Positions 37,505 through 46,420 of a DNA stretch of 64,000 bases are shown here, in pieces; positions within the stretch are counted from its first letter, which is position 1; each line of letters starts with the position of its first letter. The stretch is taken from the NCBI RefSeq assembly GCF_012926615.1, contig NZ_JABBNU010000002.1:372001-436000 (forward strand), in the 5' to 3' direction. Made by a program: the position numbers and the translations under genes. The notes under the pieces are model-generated. The model was given only the letters and a program-made list of their open reading frames with translations, had not been told where the DNA came from and did not search any database. Source of the stretch: Marinigracilibium pacificum (GTDB taxonomy: Bacteria > Bacteroidota > Bacteroidia > Cytophagales > Cyclobacteriaceae).

Positions 37505-37844
37505 TTATTTAAGGATCATTACTATAGGTCTAAACAGTATTCCATCAGCATCTTTAATGTTTATTGGCACTCCACAAAAAATCATATTTTGCTTATCTAA
37601 TAGTTGATCAACATTAATAGTTGCTCATAAATAGGTATTCCTCTGGATAAAAACGAATGATGAATTGGGGCAGCCTTTATTATGTCAGATTTAGCATCTA
37701 CAGATACTGTATCCGTTAAACTTGCTACACTTAAAGCATCTGTTCCAAAGGCTCGAACAGGTTGGCTAAATATTCAGAAGCTTCATAAGTTAATGTTATG
37801 ACTAATGAGAGAAACGCCATTTTATATGTTAAGCTAAATTTCAT
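37505..37844 (-). pseudogene. Degraded cyclase-family (kynurenine formamidase-like) gene
   Basis: Reading the minus strand from the ATG at 37844 gives a signal-like start (MKFSLTYKMAFLSLVITL), then in other frames AFGTDALSVASLTDTVSVDA, APIHHSFLSRGIPIYEQ and, after another frameshift, VDQLLDKQNMIFCGVPINIKD ending at the TAA at 37505. These are C-terminal motifs of metal-dependent cyclase proteins. The middle of the gene, including the HxGTHxDxPxH metal site, is missing. At least two frameshifts and one internal deletion make it a pseudogene. Confidence 0.75.
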
Positions 37845-38064
37845 GGCTAAATTTTTTATTTGATGCGGAGATAATTGATTTATAGATTTTACATTATCTT
37901 ATTAAAGTTAACATACCAGAAAGATAAATAAAATACCGACTATCTGGATTGAAGGTTTAGTACTAGAAGAAGGGGGAGGGTAAGAATTAATTGGATTATA
38001 ATGTTTTGATAATAAATTAGATAGATTAATGTGTCTTGGGTGCATCACCACATTTTATTAAAGG

Positions 38065-38166
38065 CTGAAGTTTGGCTGACTCTAAACTTCAGATGGAAGG
38101 GGATATGAACCATAATTACAAATGATTGACAGGAATTTAGGTATCCTACTAATCCATAAATCCTGA
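38065..38166. repeat. Hairpin and weak copy of a dispersed GGATT-type element
   Basis: CTGAAGTTT (38065-38073) and AAACTTCAG (38084-38092) form a 9-bp hairpin. It is followed by text (GATTGACAGGAATTTAGG, TAATCCATAAATCCTGATAA) resembling the palindromic elements at 44806 and 46421. The remaining parts of the 37245-38217 gap, outside this and the cyclase remnant, show nothing I can name. Confidence 0.45.
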
Positions 38167-38217
38167 TAATTTAATAGTAAGAAGTTATACAATCTAAAAA
38201 CTCCATCAATAAAGAAT

Positions 38218-38787
38218 TTAATTTACTGGAATGACCTTGCCATTTCTGTCATATTCTATCAGGCGTTTTCTTTTAAGATTTAAATAATACCTCAGTGCGA
38301 AAACATGTTTATTGGCCCGGGTAAAGTTCTCTGAGTAGATATTTATATTATAACCATAATTGATGTCAAAATTCCAAAGACCAAGTCCTATTTCAGGCCT
38401 TAATTTTATTGCAAATTCACTATTTAAATCGGAATAACAGAGAGCAGCCAGACCTGTATTAAAGAAATATGCATGAATTCTACCTTGAATATTAGGTGCA
38501 ATAATTAATTCATCAATGTGCGAGAATTCAGATCCATAGATCATTGTTTTAGAAAGTGTAGGGAAACCCCCTGCTTCAAATATATGGCTCTTGTAATATC
38601 CTACTTCTCCAAATAAATATTGTGAATAATTAATGCCGGAAATAATGCCATGATCAATCCATTCAGATGAAGTTACTTCACCAGCAAATGATGTGGTATC
38701 ATGCTTTATTGTGGTATTTTGAGCTAACAATGTATGATAAGAAAAAATAAGTAATGATAGTAGAAGAGTAGCTAGGATTTTTTTCAT
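38218..38787 (-). CDS. Hypothetical outer-membrane protein
   Basis: A 189-residue exported protein with a signal peptide ending HTLLAQ. The mature part has beta-strand character (INYSQYLFGEVGYYKSHIFE, LALRYYLNLKRKRL-like FALRYYLNLK) with periodic aromatic residues, consistent with a small outer-membrane barrel. No family recognised. A promoter with a perfect Bacteroidota layout lies 75 bp before the start. Confidence 0.65.
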   Translation of the reverse strand: MKKILATLLLSLLIFSYHTLLAQNTTIKHDTTSFAGEVTSSEWIDHGIISGINYSQYLFGEVGYYKSHIFEAGGFPTLSKTMIYGSEFSHIDELIIAPNIQGRIHAYFFNTGLAALCYSDLNSEFAIKLRPEIGLGLWNFDINYGYNINIYSENFTRANKHVFALRYYLNLKRKRLIEYDRNGKVIPVN

Positions 38788-38861
38788 GTACAGTTTGTTG
38801 ATTACTCAGGACATAAGGTTGCCAAAATCTATGATTGTTTAAAAAATGCATAGTTGATATC

Positions 38862-38892
38862 CAAAGATAGAATCTCTAATTATAAAAACAAA
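38862..38892 (-). promoter_or_regulatory. Bacteroidota promoter TTTG-N19-TATCTTTG
   Basis: On the minus strand TTTG (38892-38889), exactly 19 bases, then TATCTTTG (38869-38862), an exact fit to the vegetative Bacteroidota consensus. The start codon at 38787 follows 75 bp later. Confidence 0.75.
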
Positions 38893-39018
38893 AGTCTGAT
38901 TTTTGTGATTGAAGAAATGCTTATAGGAAATAATAAGGTTTAAAATCCAGATTGGATTTAGATAATTGGATTTGGTTTATCTTTAAAATGCTGATTCAAG
39001 AAATAATTGAGCCATTGA

Positions 39019-39537
39019 TTATTTTTTGAATTCAATATTTGCAAGTGAGTTTTTGATTTCATTTTGATGCTTGGTGCCATATTTAGAAGGGTATAAGAGA
39101 AAACTATATGACATATCATCTTGCCAGGGGATAATGAATCCAGTTTCATTGTCTTTAAATACTGTAAAAATTATCCTGCCGTTTACAGTATCAGTTTGGG
39201 ATTTATATCCCATTTCTTCAAATGTAGAAAGTTGTGGAGAATACAGTCCATATTCATAGTTAATTAAATTCGAATAAGAGGCAATAAAACTGCCAACAAA
39301 GCCTGGACATGTTGGTTCGTTTGAGATATTAATAAATTTTTCTTTCGTAGGAATGTTAGCCCACGAAGTTGATATTATATATGTAATTGAGTCTTTTTTA
39401 TGATAGTTGGTTCGAATTGTCGACTTGTAGTTGACATCTCCTATAAATATTAAAATAGCTAATTGAGAGACAATCCAGAATAGAAAAATTCCGACAAGTA
39501 TGATAATTGGTTTTCGATATTTTCTAAGTCTTAGCAT
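39019..39537 (-). CDS. Hypothetical single-pass membrane protein
   Basis: A 172-residue protein with a basic N-terminus (MLRLRKYRKP), one transmembrane helix at about 11-32 and an extracytoplasmic domain of about 135 residues with YIISTSWANIPTKEK and PWQDDMSYSFLLYPSKYGT segments. No family recognised. It follows the TPM-domain gene after 31 bp on the same strand and may be co-transcribed with it. Confidence 0.65.
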   Translation of the reverse strand: MLRLRKYRKPIIILVGIFLFWIVSQLAILIFIGDVNYKSTIRTNYHKKDSITYIISTSWANIPTKEKFINISNEPTCPGFVGSFIASYSNLINYEYGLYSPQLSTFEEMGYKSQTDTVNGRIIFTVFKDNETGFIIPWQDDMSYSFLLYPSKYGTKHQNEIKNSLANIEFKK

Positions 39538-39568
39538 AATTGGATATGAATATTTGGCAGATAAGATT

Positions 39569-40090
39569 TTAATTCATGTTATTTTCCGGAGTCCATTTTT
39601 CGCCAACAAGTTCCGGATGATCATAAATTAAATTGATAATTTCTTTTGTGCCTTCTGAAATTCCTTTGTAAAAATCACCATTTCTAAATTCTGGTAACAT
39701 TGTATTATCAATAATGCTTTTGGCAATTTCATCTCCTATTATCAATTCAAGTCCATATCCAACTTCAATCCTTACTTGTCGATCAGAAGGAGCTATAGTT
39801 ATCAAAATACCATCATCATAGTCTTTTCTTCCAATACCCCAATTATTAGCAAATTCCAGAGAGTACCTTTCTATTGTTTTACCCTCTAATGAATTTGTAG
39901 TTAAAATAATAATTTGGGATCCGATAGAATCTTCCAGACTCCTAACAAGTTGACTTAGATCGTTTTCCTCAGTTTCAGATAGGATGTTGGCATAATCATT
40001 TACTCTATAGAGTTTGTTTTCTGAATCACTATTAGAATTACAACTAATTATAATCAGAAATAAAAGGATAATCCAAAGGGCTTGTTTCAT
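39569..40090 (-). CDS. TPM domain lipoprotein
   Basis: A 173-residue lipoprotein (IIISC lipobox, Cys17) with a TPM (YgcG/Psb32) domain at about 30-160: VNDYANILSETEENDLSQLV, then GSQIIILTTNSLEG, NNWGIGRKDYDDGILITIAP, and RIEVGYGLELIIGD. TPM domains occur in Psb32, a photosystem II repair protein, and in many envelope proteins; some have acid phosphatase activity. It ends next to the membrane protein gene and starts 1 bp after the stop of the upstream secreted-protein gene, an operon arrangement. Confidence 0.87.
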   Translation of the reverse strand: MKQALWIILLFLIIISCNSNSDSENKLYRVNDYANILSETEENDLSQLVRSLEDSIGSQIIILTTNSLEGKTIERYSLEFANNWGIGRKDYDDGILITIAPSDRQVRIEVGYGLELIIGDEIAKSIIDNTMLPEFRNGDFYKGISEGTKEIINLIYDHPELVGEKWTPENNMN

Positions 40091-40091
40091 A

Positions 40092-40916
40092 TTAGTTTTG
40101 ATTTATCAATCCTAGTTCTGGTTTTTCAATATTGTAAGGCAGTTCGTTATCATAAATATCGTTGATACAACTACTGTGAAGTACTTTATCAAATGACTCA
40201 ATTTCAAAATTCTCATTGATTATTAGGTGGGCCACGTATTGTTCTATTCCTGCACCACAAACGCCATAACCATATGATCCGGGATTAGACTGTTGAGAAT
40301 ATTCAAACAATAAATAATATTTGCCAGCCACTCTTTTTTGAGCTATTATTTTAACCCATTCAATATATTTGTTTTCTGATAACTCTGTCAGATTAAATTC
40401 TGCTATAGTCAAATTATTGATCTTAAAACCAAGTGTTGCTTTAGTTAACCAACTAAATTCATGTGTTACGTTCAAGTTAACCGGATATGTTTTTCCTCCT
40501 TTCTGATTCCATGTGAAGTTTTTAGCTCCTTTTTGTTGAGTGAACTTTTCTTTATAATCAATCATTTCGCATTCATTATCAAATGAATAATCAATGGGAT
40601 CTGATGGTACAAATAGTTCTTTATAACTTTCACATGCATCAGAATAACATACGTGACCAACTAAAGGTATTTTTGTGCCGATTTTAGTATACATGTACCA
40701 ACCATAAACAAGTCTTGGAGTCCATTTGGTTGATTTGCTGCTACACGAATTCCCAGATTCTTCAATTCTCATTTTTATAGGGTACTTGTTATCGATAGTT
40801 CCTTCATAAGTAGTATATCTATCGAATTGGATATCATAACTAAATGACCATTTACCTTGGGCAAATATACTGGTCGATATAAAAACTAATGAAAAGAAAA
40901 GTAATAGCTTTTTCAT
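40092..40916 (-). CDS. Hypothetical secreted Cys-containing protein
   Basis: A 274-residue protein with a signal peptide ending STSIFAQ. The mature part has several cysteines (SCSSK, VCYSDACES, NECEM, GVCGAG, SSCIND), which could form disulfides in the periplasm, and aromatic beta-rich segments. No family recognised. It is immediately followed by the TPM-domain gene (1 bp). A TATCTTTG box lies 71 bp upstream. Confidence 0.65.
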   Translation of the reverse strand: MKKLLLFFSLVFISTSIFAQGKWSFSYDIQFDRYTTYEGTIDNKYPIKMRIEESGNSCSSKSTKWTPRLVYGWYMYTKIGTKIPLVGHVCYSDACESYKELFVPSDPIDYSFDNECEMIDYKEKFTQQKGAKNFTWNQKGGKTYPVNLNVTHEFSWLTKATLGFKINNLTIAEFNLTELSENKYIEWVKIIAQKRVAGKYYLLFEYSQQSNPGSYGYGVCGAGIEQYVAHLIINENFEIESFDKVLHSSCINDIYDNELPYNIEKPELGLINQN

Positions 40917-40986
40917 GATAAATTAGTAGTTCAATCTATAAGTATTTTTAAAGTATCAAGCCTTTAATTGGCACAAATGGAGGATT

Positions 40987-40994
40987 CAAAGATA
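40987..40994 (-). promoter_or_regulatory. Probable -7 promoter box (TATCTTTG)
   Basis: TATCTTTG on the minus strand, 71 bp before the start at 40916. The position matches the boxes found 69-75 bp before other starts in this region, but no TTTG stands at the -33 distance. Confidence 0.5.
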
Positions 40995-41090
40995 TAAAAA
41001 TATAAAAGTGATATTTTGGGTTGTGTGAAATACTAACCTTAGTCAAGGTATTATCAGATAACATAATAATGCTTTGGATTTATTCGATAT

Positions 41091-41798
41091 TCAATTTCTG
41101 ACAGCATTTAGTTCATTTCGGATAGCCTTATAATCAAGATATTTGCATTTAATATATCTTCTGTCTTCTACATCTTCTTCACCCATGTCAAAGTCCCATT
41201 CGCCATTTAGTTTTACTTCAGAGTAATCACATCGTTCGGAAAGAAGTTTTGTTAAAACAAGCTTATTGTTTTTAATAAGGCCATTATAAACATATACATT
41301 GTTATATCTCCCATGACGCCCACAATAGTCAGAGGCATGAATGATTAACTCCCTGCCGATTTTGTTAGCATCAGCATCATGTAGAAAAACTGATATTATT
41401 TCTGGTCTACTCCCACAGCCTGACAATAATTCCATAGTTTCAATTAGTCGGTATTCACCTTTGATTGGTGTAGGTTCTAGAAGAACTCCAATAATTAGAT
41501 CACTTTCTTCATAAGTGTAAGTGGCAAATGAAATGATAGAATTACCAAATTCTTCCAATTGAAAAGCACCATGATGTAGGGTAGCATTATCTTTAAGTAT
41601 TCTATTGACAAAAGCTTCGTTGTCTTCATTGGCTGATTTTTTGAATGTCTTTCCGAAAGGTAGTCTTGCATTTAAATCAGCTCGAAATTCAGTAATAGAA
41701 GAAACATCTCCACTATTTATCAAATCATTTTGACCAAATGCTGAATGTGACCATAGAATTAATGGCATGGTTATATATAAAAAAATACTTTTCACCAT
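41091..41798 (-). CDS. Hypothetical secreted protein
   Basis: A 235-residue protein with a signal peptide ending WSHSAFGQ. Acidic and Asn-rich mature region with strand-like segments (GNSIISFATYTYEE, GRELIIHASDYCGRHGRYNN). No family recognised. It stands alone, with 174 bp to the next gene downstream and 157 bp upstream. Confidence 0.62.
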   Translation of the reverse strand: MVKSIFLYITMPLILWSHSAFGQNDLINSGDVSSITEFRADLNARLPFGKTFKKSANEDNEAFVNRILKDNATLHHGAFQLEEFGNSIISFATYTYEESDLIIGVLLEPTPIKGEYRLIETMELLSGCGSRPEIISVFLHDADANKIGRELIIHASDYCGRHGRYNNVYVYNGLIKNNKLVLTKLLSERCDYSEVKLNGEWDFDMGEEDVEDRRYIKCKYLDYKAIRNELNAVRN

Positions 41799-41955
41799 TT
41801 GACAATTTATTTTTGATAAGTTGAAATTTAAGCTTTACAATAAGTTATAAAAATATCAATCTCAGAATTTTAAAATAATTGAATTCTTGAGGCGAAATAA
41901 GATTGATTAATCCAATTAACCTGTTTAAAATTTCTTAATTGTTGAAGTATATGGC

Positions 41956-43035
41956 TTAAAAATATTTACAGATTCTATTTACTAATAAATAGATAGGTAA
42001 TGCAACTAAAAACCTAACCAGGAAACCAATAATAACAAATCCAAAAGCAATAAAAACAAAATACCCAGTTTCAGACAATACAGTTATCATTAGTGTAATC
42101 CCAATAGCTATTGTAGCTAAAAAAGAAAGAACTGTTATTGTTTTAGACAGTGGGTCGTCAATTTCCAGATAGGCGTCTGGGTGATTTATGATAATTCCTT
42201 CCAACCCTTCAGTAGTAACTACTTTATACACATTTTTATACTTTGTATCTTTTGTAATGTAAAATTTTGATTCTGGGCTTAGTTTTCCGATTTGAATATC
42301 CTTTACATCATTTTTTAGTACCAGGAAATTTACAAAAGACAATTTCGAAAAGTCCTTCTCAATTTTATCAACTACCCTGATATTAATTGTGTTAAGATTA
42401 TATTCAATTAAGCTGGTAATTTCATCTTTATATTTATCTTCTACCTTTTTTTTACCTGATTCAACCTTGATAATATTATTATCAAATTCCTCATGAGACA
42501 TCAGTATAATATCAAGGTGTTCACCTTTAGACATACATTGTCTGCAGATATCAAACCTGTTTAGGTCTTTAACAATATAGTGTTTAGAACCATTTATTGA
42601 TGTTCGCAATAATTCATTGCTATTGCGAATTACCTCTCTGTCAAATTTTTGCAGTTGGCCAGCTTCCAATTCCATTACTTTATTGTAAAGATTTGGATTG
42701 GAATATATTGGGGTTCTCTTTTTAATATATATTCTATGATCTAATTCTTTTGATTTCAGTTCATCTGTACTTTCAAGAATCACTGGTTTAAAATTGTTCT
42801 GTTTTTGCTTTTCTGCTGTTACACTATTATCCTTTTCTATTTCAAATTCTTTATTGAATTGCCCGGATAAAATAAAGGAGTCTTTTAGTTCTCTATTACC
42901 TTGAGCAGATTGATGTGAATTGCAATTTGATCTTTTCTCTAAAGGAACATTTTTCAAGCAATTGAATTCATCATAATTGATGTGATCGGCATGGATACAA
43001 TCCAGACATTTATTTTGCTCTTCGGAATTAATCAT
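41956..43035 (-). CDS. Hypothetical protein: N-terminal Cys cluster, C-terminal membrane helices
   Basis: A 359-residue protein without a signal peptide. Residues 10-41 carry four Cys and several His (CLDCIHADH, FNCLKNV, NCNSH), a likely zinc-binding knuckle; a second CRQC pair is near residue 166. The middle is charged and contains two YITKD/VYKVVTTEGLEG-type segments that could be SH3-like. Two transmembrane helices lie at the C-terminus (about 296-318 and 325-350). A cytoplasmic zinc domain tethered to the membrane by its C-terminus is the natural reading. No family recognised. Confidence 0.6.
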   Translation of the reverse strand: MINSEEQNKCLDCIHADHINYDEFNCLKNVPLEKRSNCNSHQSAQGNRELKDSFILSGQFNKEFEIEKDNSVTAEKQKQNNFKPVILESTDELKSKELDHRIYIKKRTPIYSNPNLYNKVMELEAGQLQKFDREVIRNSNELLRTSINGSKHYIVKDLNRFDICRQCMSKGEHLDIILMSHEEFDNNIIKVESGKKKVEDKYKDEITSLIEYNLNTINIRVVDKIEKDFSKLSFVNFLVLKNDVKDIQIGKLSPESKFYITKDTKYKNVYKVVTTEGLEGIIINHPDAYLEIDDPLSKTITVLSFLATIAIGITLMITVLSETGYFVFIAFGFVIIGFLVRFLVALPIYLLVNRICKYF

Positions 43036-43285
43036 AGTTATCGTATTAAAAAATTCAATAGTATTAAGTAATACAGAAAATTATATAAAAGTAACCTGAG
43101 TAAAATTCCATTTTTTATGATCGTGAATAAAATGAATTACTAGGTCTTTATTTATCTAATAATCTTAAAAAATCTATCCCTACTGATTGTTTTTGCATAT
43201 ATGGTCAGCTAAACAAAGAATTTGAAGTCAGGTACACACGTTTAAAGGTCTGAAGCTTTGATATTGCTGAACTTTGGATCGCAAA

Positions 43286-43768
43286 TTAATTGTTTGAACT
43301 TCTGATTCGTTTATAGATTAATAATGTATTATCAGTTATATCTGTTTCAGGGGGAGTGTAAAATTCAGATTCCCTGATTTTTGTTGTCATGTACATTTTT
43401 AATTTGTTTTTGCTCAATTTGATTTTCCTATGCCAGTCAACTGCAGGTTCCTCAAACGGTGGATCAGATACAATTTGAGATAATATCAAGTTATTTTCTT
43501 TTGTTATTTTCCATTTACCGGAAATAATTTGGAGTGGAACATTTCCTTTATTTCTTGACGTCATGATAAAAGTTCCATTCTTATCAATTAGTAAAGAATC
43601 TTGGGAATATCCAGGTAATTTAGATTTAGAAGACTCTAATGTAATGGATGCAGACTCTATTGCCCATGTTCCAATTATCTTTTCAGATGTTTTAAGAGAT
43701 TTTTTACTAGCATCTTGTCCAAAACAGACGATAGTAGAGAAAAAAATTAAGATAAGCGAATATTTCAT
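43286..43768 (-). CDS. Hypothetical lipocalin-like secreted protein
   Basis: A 160-residue protein with a signal peptide ending TIVCFGQ. IIGTWAIESASITLESS, GTFIMTSRNKG and ISGKWKITKENNLIL follow the strand pattern and GxW motif of Bacteroidota lipocalin-like domains. The ligand is unknown. A TATCTTTG box lies 73 bp upstream. Confidence 0.7.
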   Translation of the reverse strand: MKYSLILIFFSTIVCFGQDASKKSLKTSEKIIGTWAIESASITLESSKSKLPGYSQDSLLIDKNGTFIMTSRNKGNVPLQIISGKWKITKENNLILSQIVSDPPFEEPAVDWHRKIKLSKNKLKMYMTTKIRESEFYTPPETDITDNTLLIYKRIRSSNN

Positions 43769-43840
43769 GAATTAGATTGAAGGTATTGATTAAATGCCCA
43801 AATCGAGTATTTAATGCATTGATGATACATAGTTGATGCC

Positions 43841-43848
43841 CAAAGATA
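43841..43848 (-). promoter_or_regulatory. Probable -7 promoter box (TATCTTTG)
   Basis: TATCTTTG on the minus strand, 73 bp before the start at 43768. The 22 bp 43828-43849 match 38849-38870 at 20 positions, so promoter and first transcribed bases are shared with the 38218 gene. The -33 TTTG is not found. Confidence 0.55.
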
Positions 43849-43921
43849 GCCTCGATAATTGAAAATTAATATTGAAGATGAAAGATTATGAACCAGGATT
43901 GGACAGGAATACTGTTAGCTT

Positions 43922-44686
43922 CTATTGGCTATCATTTAATTTTTTCAAGACATCTATGCAATAGCTATCGTTTAAGTCAGCCCCTAATTTGTAGAAATAT
44001 AAACCTTTGGTTATATTCTTTTTTTTATCAAAGCCACCATTGTACCAGATGTCTGCAAGTCTTCTAATTGATTCAATATTGTTGTTTAACGCTCCGTATT
44101 CATAAAGTTCTATAGCCTTTTTAGTGTTAGAAGGAATATTATATAGACCGTAATTATATATTTCTGCTAACTGGAAATAAGCATCGATATCCCCATTATG
44201 TATTTGATCCTGGTATTGTAATATTTTTTGATATCCTTCACTATCTGATTTAACTTCTTTATTGAATTTAGCAAAATCAATTGGTTGGGTCTCTATAAAT
44301 ACTGAATCAATGCTAATCTCGTATTTAGTAAAGCTTACGAGGTTTTCTGATAGAATAACATACTTTGCATTATCACCGGCAATAATTAAGGGACGGGTAT
44401 TCAGGCTACTTAAATCAACAATGTTTGTATTATAGATTTTTATTATGTTGTTGTTTCCTTTTATAATTATCACATCATGACTATCATCAAAGAAAGCGGT
44501 ATTTTTTTGAATAAGATCAACAATATTGTTTTCTCCTTTGAATATGATTTTATCTTGGCCTTTACTGTAACTGATAGAATTTGTTTTTTCTATATTAAGA
44601 ACATTATTCTTGTCGGTAGAGCTGGTTTGAATGGATGTCTTACATGACATAATAATGAAAATTGTTAAAAGAGCTCTAATTTTCAT
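43922..44686 (-). CDS. Sel1-repeat lipoprotein with DUF3060-like N-terminal part
   Basis: A 254-residue lipoprotein (IIMSC, Cys14). The N-terminal half contains a beta-solenoid-like pattern of short repeats (DKIIFKGENNIVDLIQ, DVIIIKGNNNIIKIYNTN) resembling DUF3060. The C-terminal half has Sel1/TPR-like helices (DAYFQLAEIYNYGLYNIP, KKAIELYEYGALNNN, ITKGLYFYKLGADLND). Sel1 repeats mediate protein contacts. The combination is unusual; function unknown. Confidence 0.7.
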   Translation of the reverse strand: MKIRALLTIFIIMSCKTSIQTSSTDKNNVLNIEKTNSISYSKGQDKIIFKGENNIVDLIQKNTAFFDDSHDVIIIKGNNNIIKIYNTNIVDLSSLNTRPLIIAGDNAKYVILSENLVSFTKYEISIDSVFIETQPIDFAKFNKEVKSDSEGYQKILQYQDQIHNGDIDAYFQLAEIYNYGLYNIPSNTKKAIELYEYGALNNNIESIRRLADIWYNGGFDKKKNITKGLYFYKLGADLNDSYCIDVLKKLNDSQ

Positions 44687-44754
44687 TGTAATATATGTTT
44701 TGTGTTTACGGGTCTGCCTGATCCTTAGGTAGCTTAAAAAGCTGAATTATCCGT

Positions 44755-44762
44755 CAAAGTTA
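44755..44762 (-). promoter_or_regulatory. Probable -7 promoter box (TAACTTTG)
   Basis: TAACTTTG on the minus strand, 69 bp before the start of the Sel1 lipoprotein at 44686. No TTTG at the expected -33 distance. Confidence 0.45.
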
Positions 44763-44805
44763 GATTTTTCATATGAAAAAAATAGAGCAATATAGATATA
44801 TAACC

Positions 44806-44886
44806 AATATTGACCGGGATTAAAAAAAAATTAACTGGATTTAAAGCATCAGGATAATCCTTAAATCTTGTGAATCCTGATTCTGA
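44806..44886. repeat. Dispersed palindromic GGATT-type element
   Basis: Shares the exact 18-mer ATTGACCGGGATTAAAAA with the element at 46421 and ends in TGAATCCTGATTCTGAT. Internal GGATT and AATCC words face each other so that the two halves can pair. It lies between two lipoprotein genes. Confidence 0.6.
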
Positions 44887-44941
44887 TCAAAGTTATGCTG
44901 ATTCTAAAATTCAGACGACTTGAGCTATTGAAATGAAATCC

Positions 44942-45448
44942 TTAATTTCCTTCTAAAAACAGCTCCCATTCTTTTTTATTAATAAAATATGATGTTTGAA
45001 AATTTTTATCGAACACCATGGCTTTTCCATTTAAATTTAAAGTGTCAACAAAATACATTCCTAGTTTATATTCATCCTTATAAAATGTAATTGAATAATA
45101 GGAAAAAGGACAACAACAATAACCCTTGTTAATTGACTTTTCGAATAACTTATTAAAGTGTTTTATTTTTATTGGACTTACTGTCGAATCACTCCAAGTT
45201 ATGCTATTTGGATCTCTTAAAATGTTCGAATCTGGATCTAGATAATATCTTTTGAACACTAATTTATTGCTGTTTAACCCTAATAGCTTCAAGTTATTTT
45301 TATATTTTTTGGCAATATTGTTTTCAATATTCTCAATTTCAGATTTTGTCTTTTGAGAAAGATTATTGTCAGGTTTATTTGAGTTACAGCTCAATTGAAA
45401 AACTAAAATTACTATTATGGTTATTTGAAATAATTTTTGATATTTCAT
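44942..45448 (-). CDS. Hypothetical lipoprotein
   Basis: A 168-residue lipoprotein (LVFQLSC, Cys21) with a Lys/Asn-rich N-terminal helix and a domain holding an unusual CCCPFSYYSITFYKDE segment with three adjacent cysteines. No family recognised. It follows another lipoprotein gene after 44 bp on the same strand and is probably co-transcribed. Confidence 0.62.
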   Translation of the reverse strand: MKYQKLFQITIIVILVFQLSCNSNKPDNNLSQKTKSEIENIENNIAKKYKNNLKLLGLNSNKLVFKRYYLDPDSNILRDPNSITWSDSTVSPIKIKHFNKLFEKSINKGYCCCPFSYYSITFYKDEYKLGMYFVDTLNLNGKAMVFDKNFQTSYFINKKEWELFLEGN

Positions 45449-45492
45449 GGTATGTATTGAACTAAATATAATGAGAAATGCTGAGCAAGTGT

Positions 45493-46290
45493 TTATTTGT
45501 CATTGGTAATAAGTTCTTTGCTAAAGTCAAAGTTCATAATATGACCGGAGGATTTGTCTTTAACGTCCATCATACCACTTATTTCATAAGTTCCTGATGT
45601 AATGGGAGTAAATTTGATTTGCATTATATTCCCTATCATTTCAGCTTCAAACTTCTGTTCTTCGTTATTCTTTAAGTTAACTATTTTAAGTTCTTTATAT
45701 GTGCAATCAGTAGTACGGATATAATAGTCATCCGTTATAGTTAGAATAATTGTGTTATCCTGACCAATTTTAATGGGGTTAAAACCAACATGAAATCCAA
45801 AATAATAAAAGCAATCATAACCTCCAATTAGTCTCATTGAGTTAGATATGATTTGATTTTCAAGTCGGGATATCAACAATAAATTTGAAACATAATCATA
45901 GTAATTTTCAGATTTTTTTAGCTCAGAAGTTAATGCAGTCCACTTTTTGTTTTCATTACTATTGGGTATTGTGGCTTTAAAAATCTCAAATAGTTTGTTT
46001 TTATATTCATTGATGTGATCATCGGTTACGTTTTCAGGGAAGATTTCTTCTTTCTCAGTTTTGAATGGTAAGGTATATTTAAATGCATACATTGAATCTA
46101 ATCTTTCAGATACAATGAGGTCTTTCGGGCGATTTCCTGCATTTTCAATTTCAATTTTTATTCGGTTTACCATTAAGTAATTTTCTTTTTCATTATTAAG
46201 ATATTCTTGTTCAAGTACAGGGGTTTTATGTTCAGTTGAACAAGCTACAGAGATAATTGAAAATAAAATGATAAGATTTATAACCTTCAT
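45493..46290 (-). CDS. Hypothetical gliding-motility GldM-like or unassigned lipoprotein
   Basis: A 265-residue lipoprotein (ISVAC, Cys17). Helical N-terminal half with NRIKIEIENAGNRP, then a C-terminal beta-rich domain (GFNPIKIGQDNTIILTIT, FTPITSGTYEISGMMDV) that reads like an immunoglobulin-like fold. I noticed only a vague likeness to GldM-type extracytoplasmic domains and do not claim it. It heads the two-lipoprotein set; a promoter lies 85 bp upstream. Confidence 0.55.
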   Translation of the reverse strand: MKVINLIILFSIISVACSTEHKTPVLEQEYLNNEKENYLMVNRIKIEIENAGNRPKDLIVSERLDSMYAFKYTLPFKTEKEEIFPENVTDDHINEYKNKLFEIFKATIPNSNENKKWTALTSELKKSENYYDYVSNLLLISRLENQIISNSMRLIGGYDCFYYFGFHVGFNPIKIGQDNTIILTITDDYYIRTTDCTYKELKIVNLKNNEEQKFEAEMIGNIMQIKFTPITSGTYEISGMMDVKDKSSGHIMNFDFSKELITNDK

Positions 46291-46374
46291 GATTAATGTA
46301 GCTAGTGAAAAATTCCTTATTAGCTATACGCTCACTCTAACCTATGAATTTAAAACAAAGCATAACTACTGATT

Positions 46375-46404
46375 CAAATATAATTACCCCAATTGAAAAA
46401 CAAA
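46375..46404 (-). promoter_or_regulatory. Promoter TTTG-N18-TATATTTG
   Basis: On the minus strand TTTG (46404-46401), 18 bases, TATATTTG (46382-46375). The start of the 45493 lipoprotein gene at 46290 follows 85 bp later. Confidence 0.6.
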
Positions 46405-46420
46405 ATCGAAGGTAAATGTG

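Noticed and set aside
38958-39149. 63-codon minus-strand frame
   Set aside because: Mostly an out-of-frame shadow of the single-pass membrane protein gene at 39019-39537.
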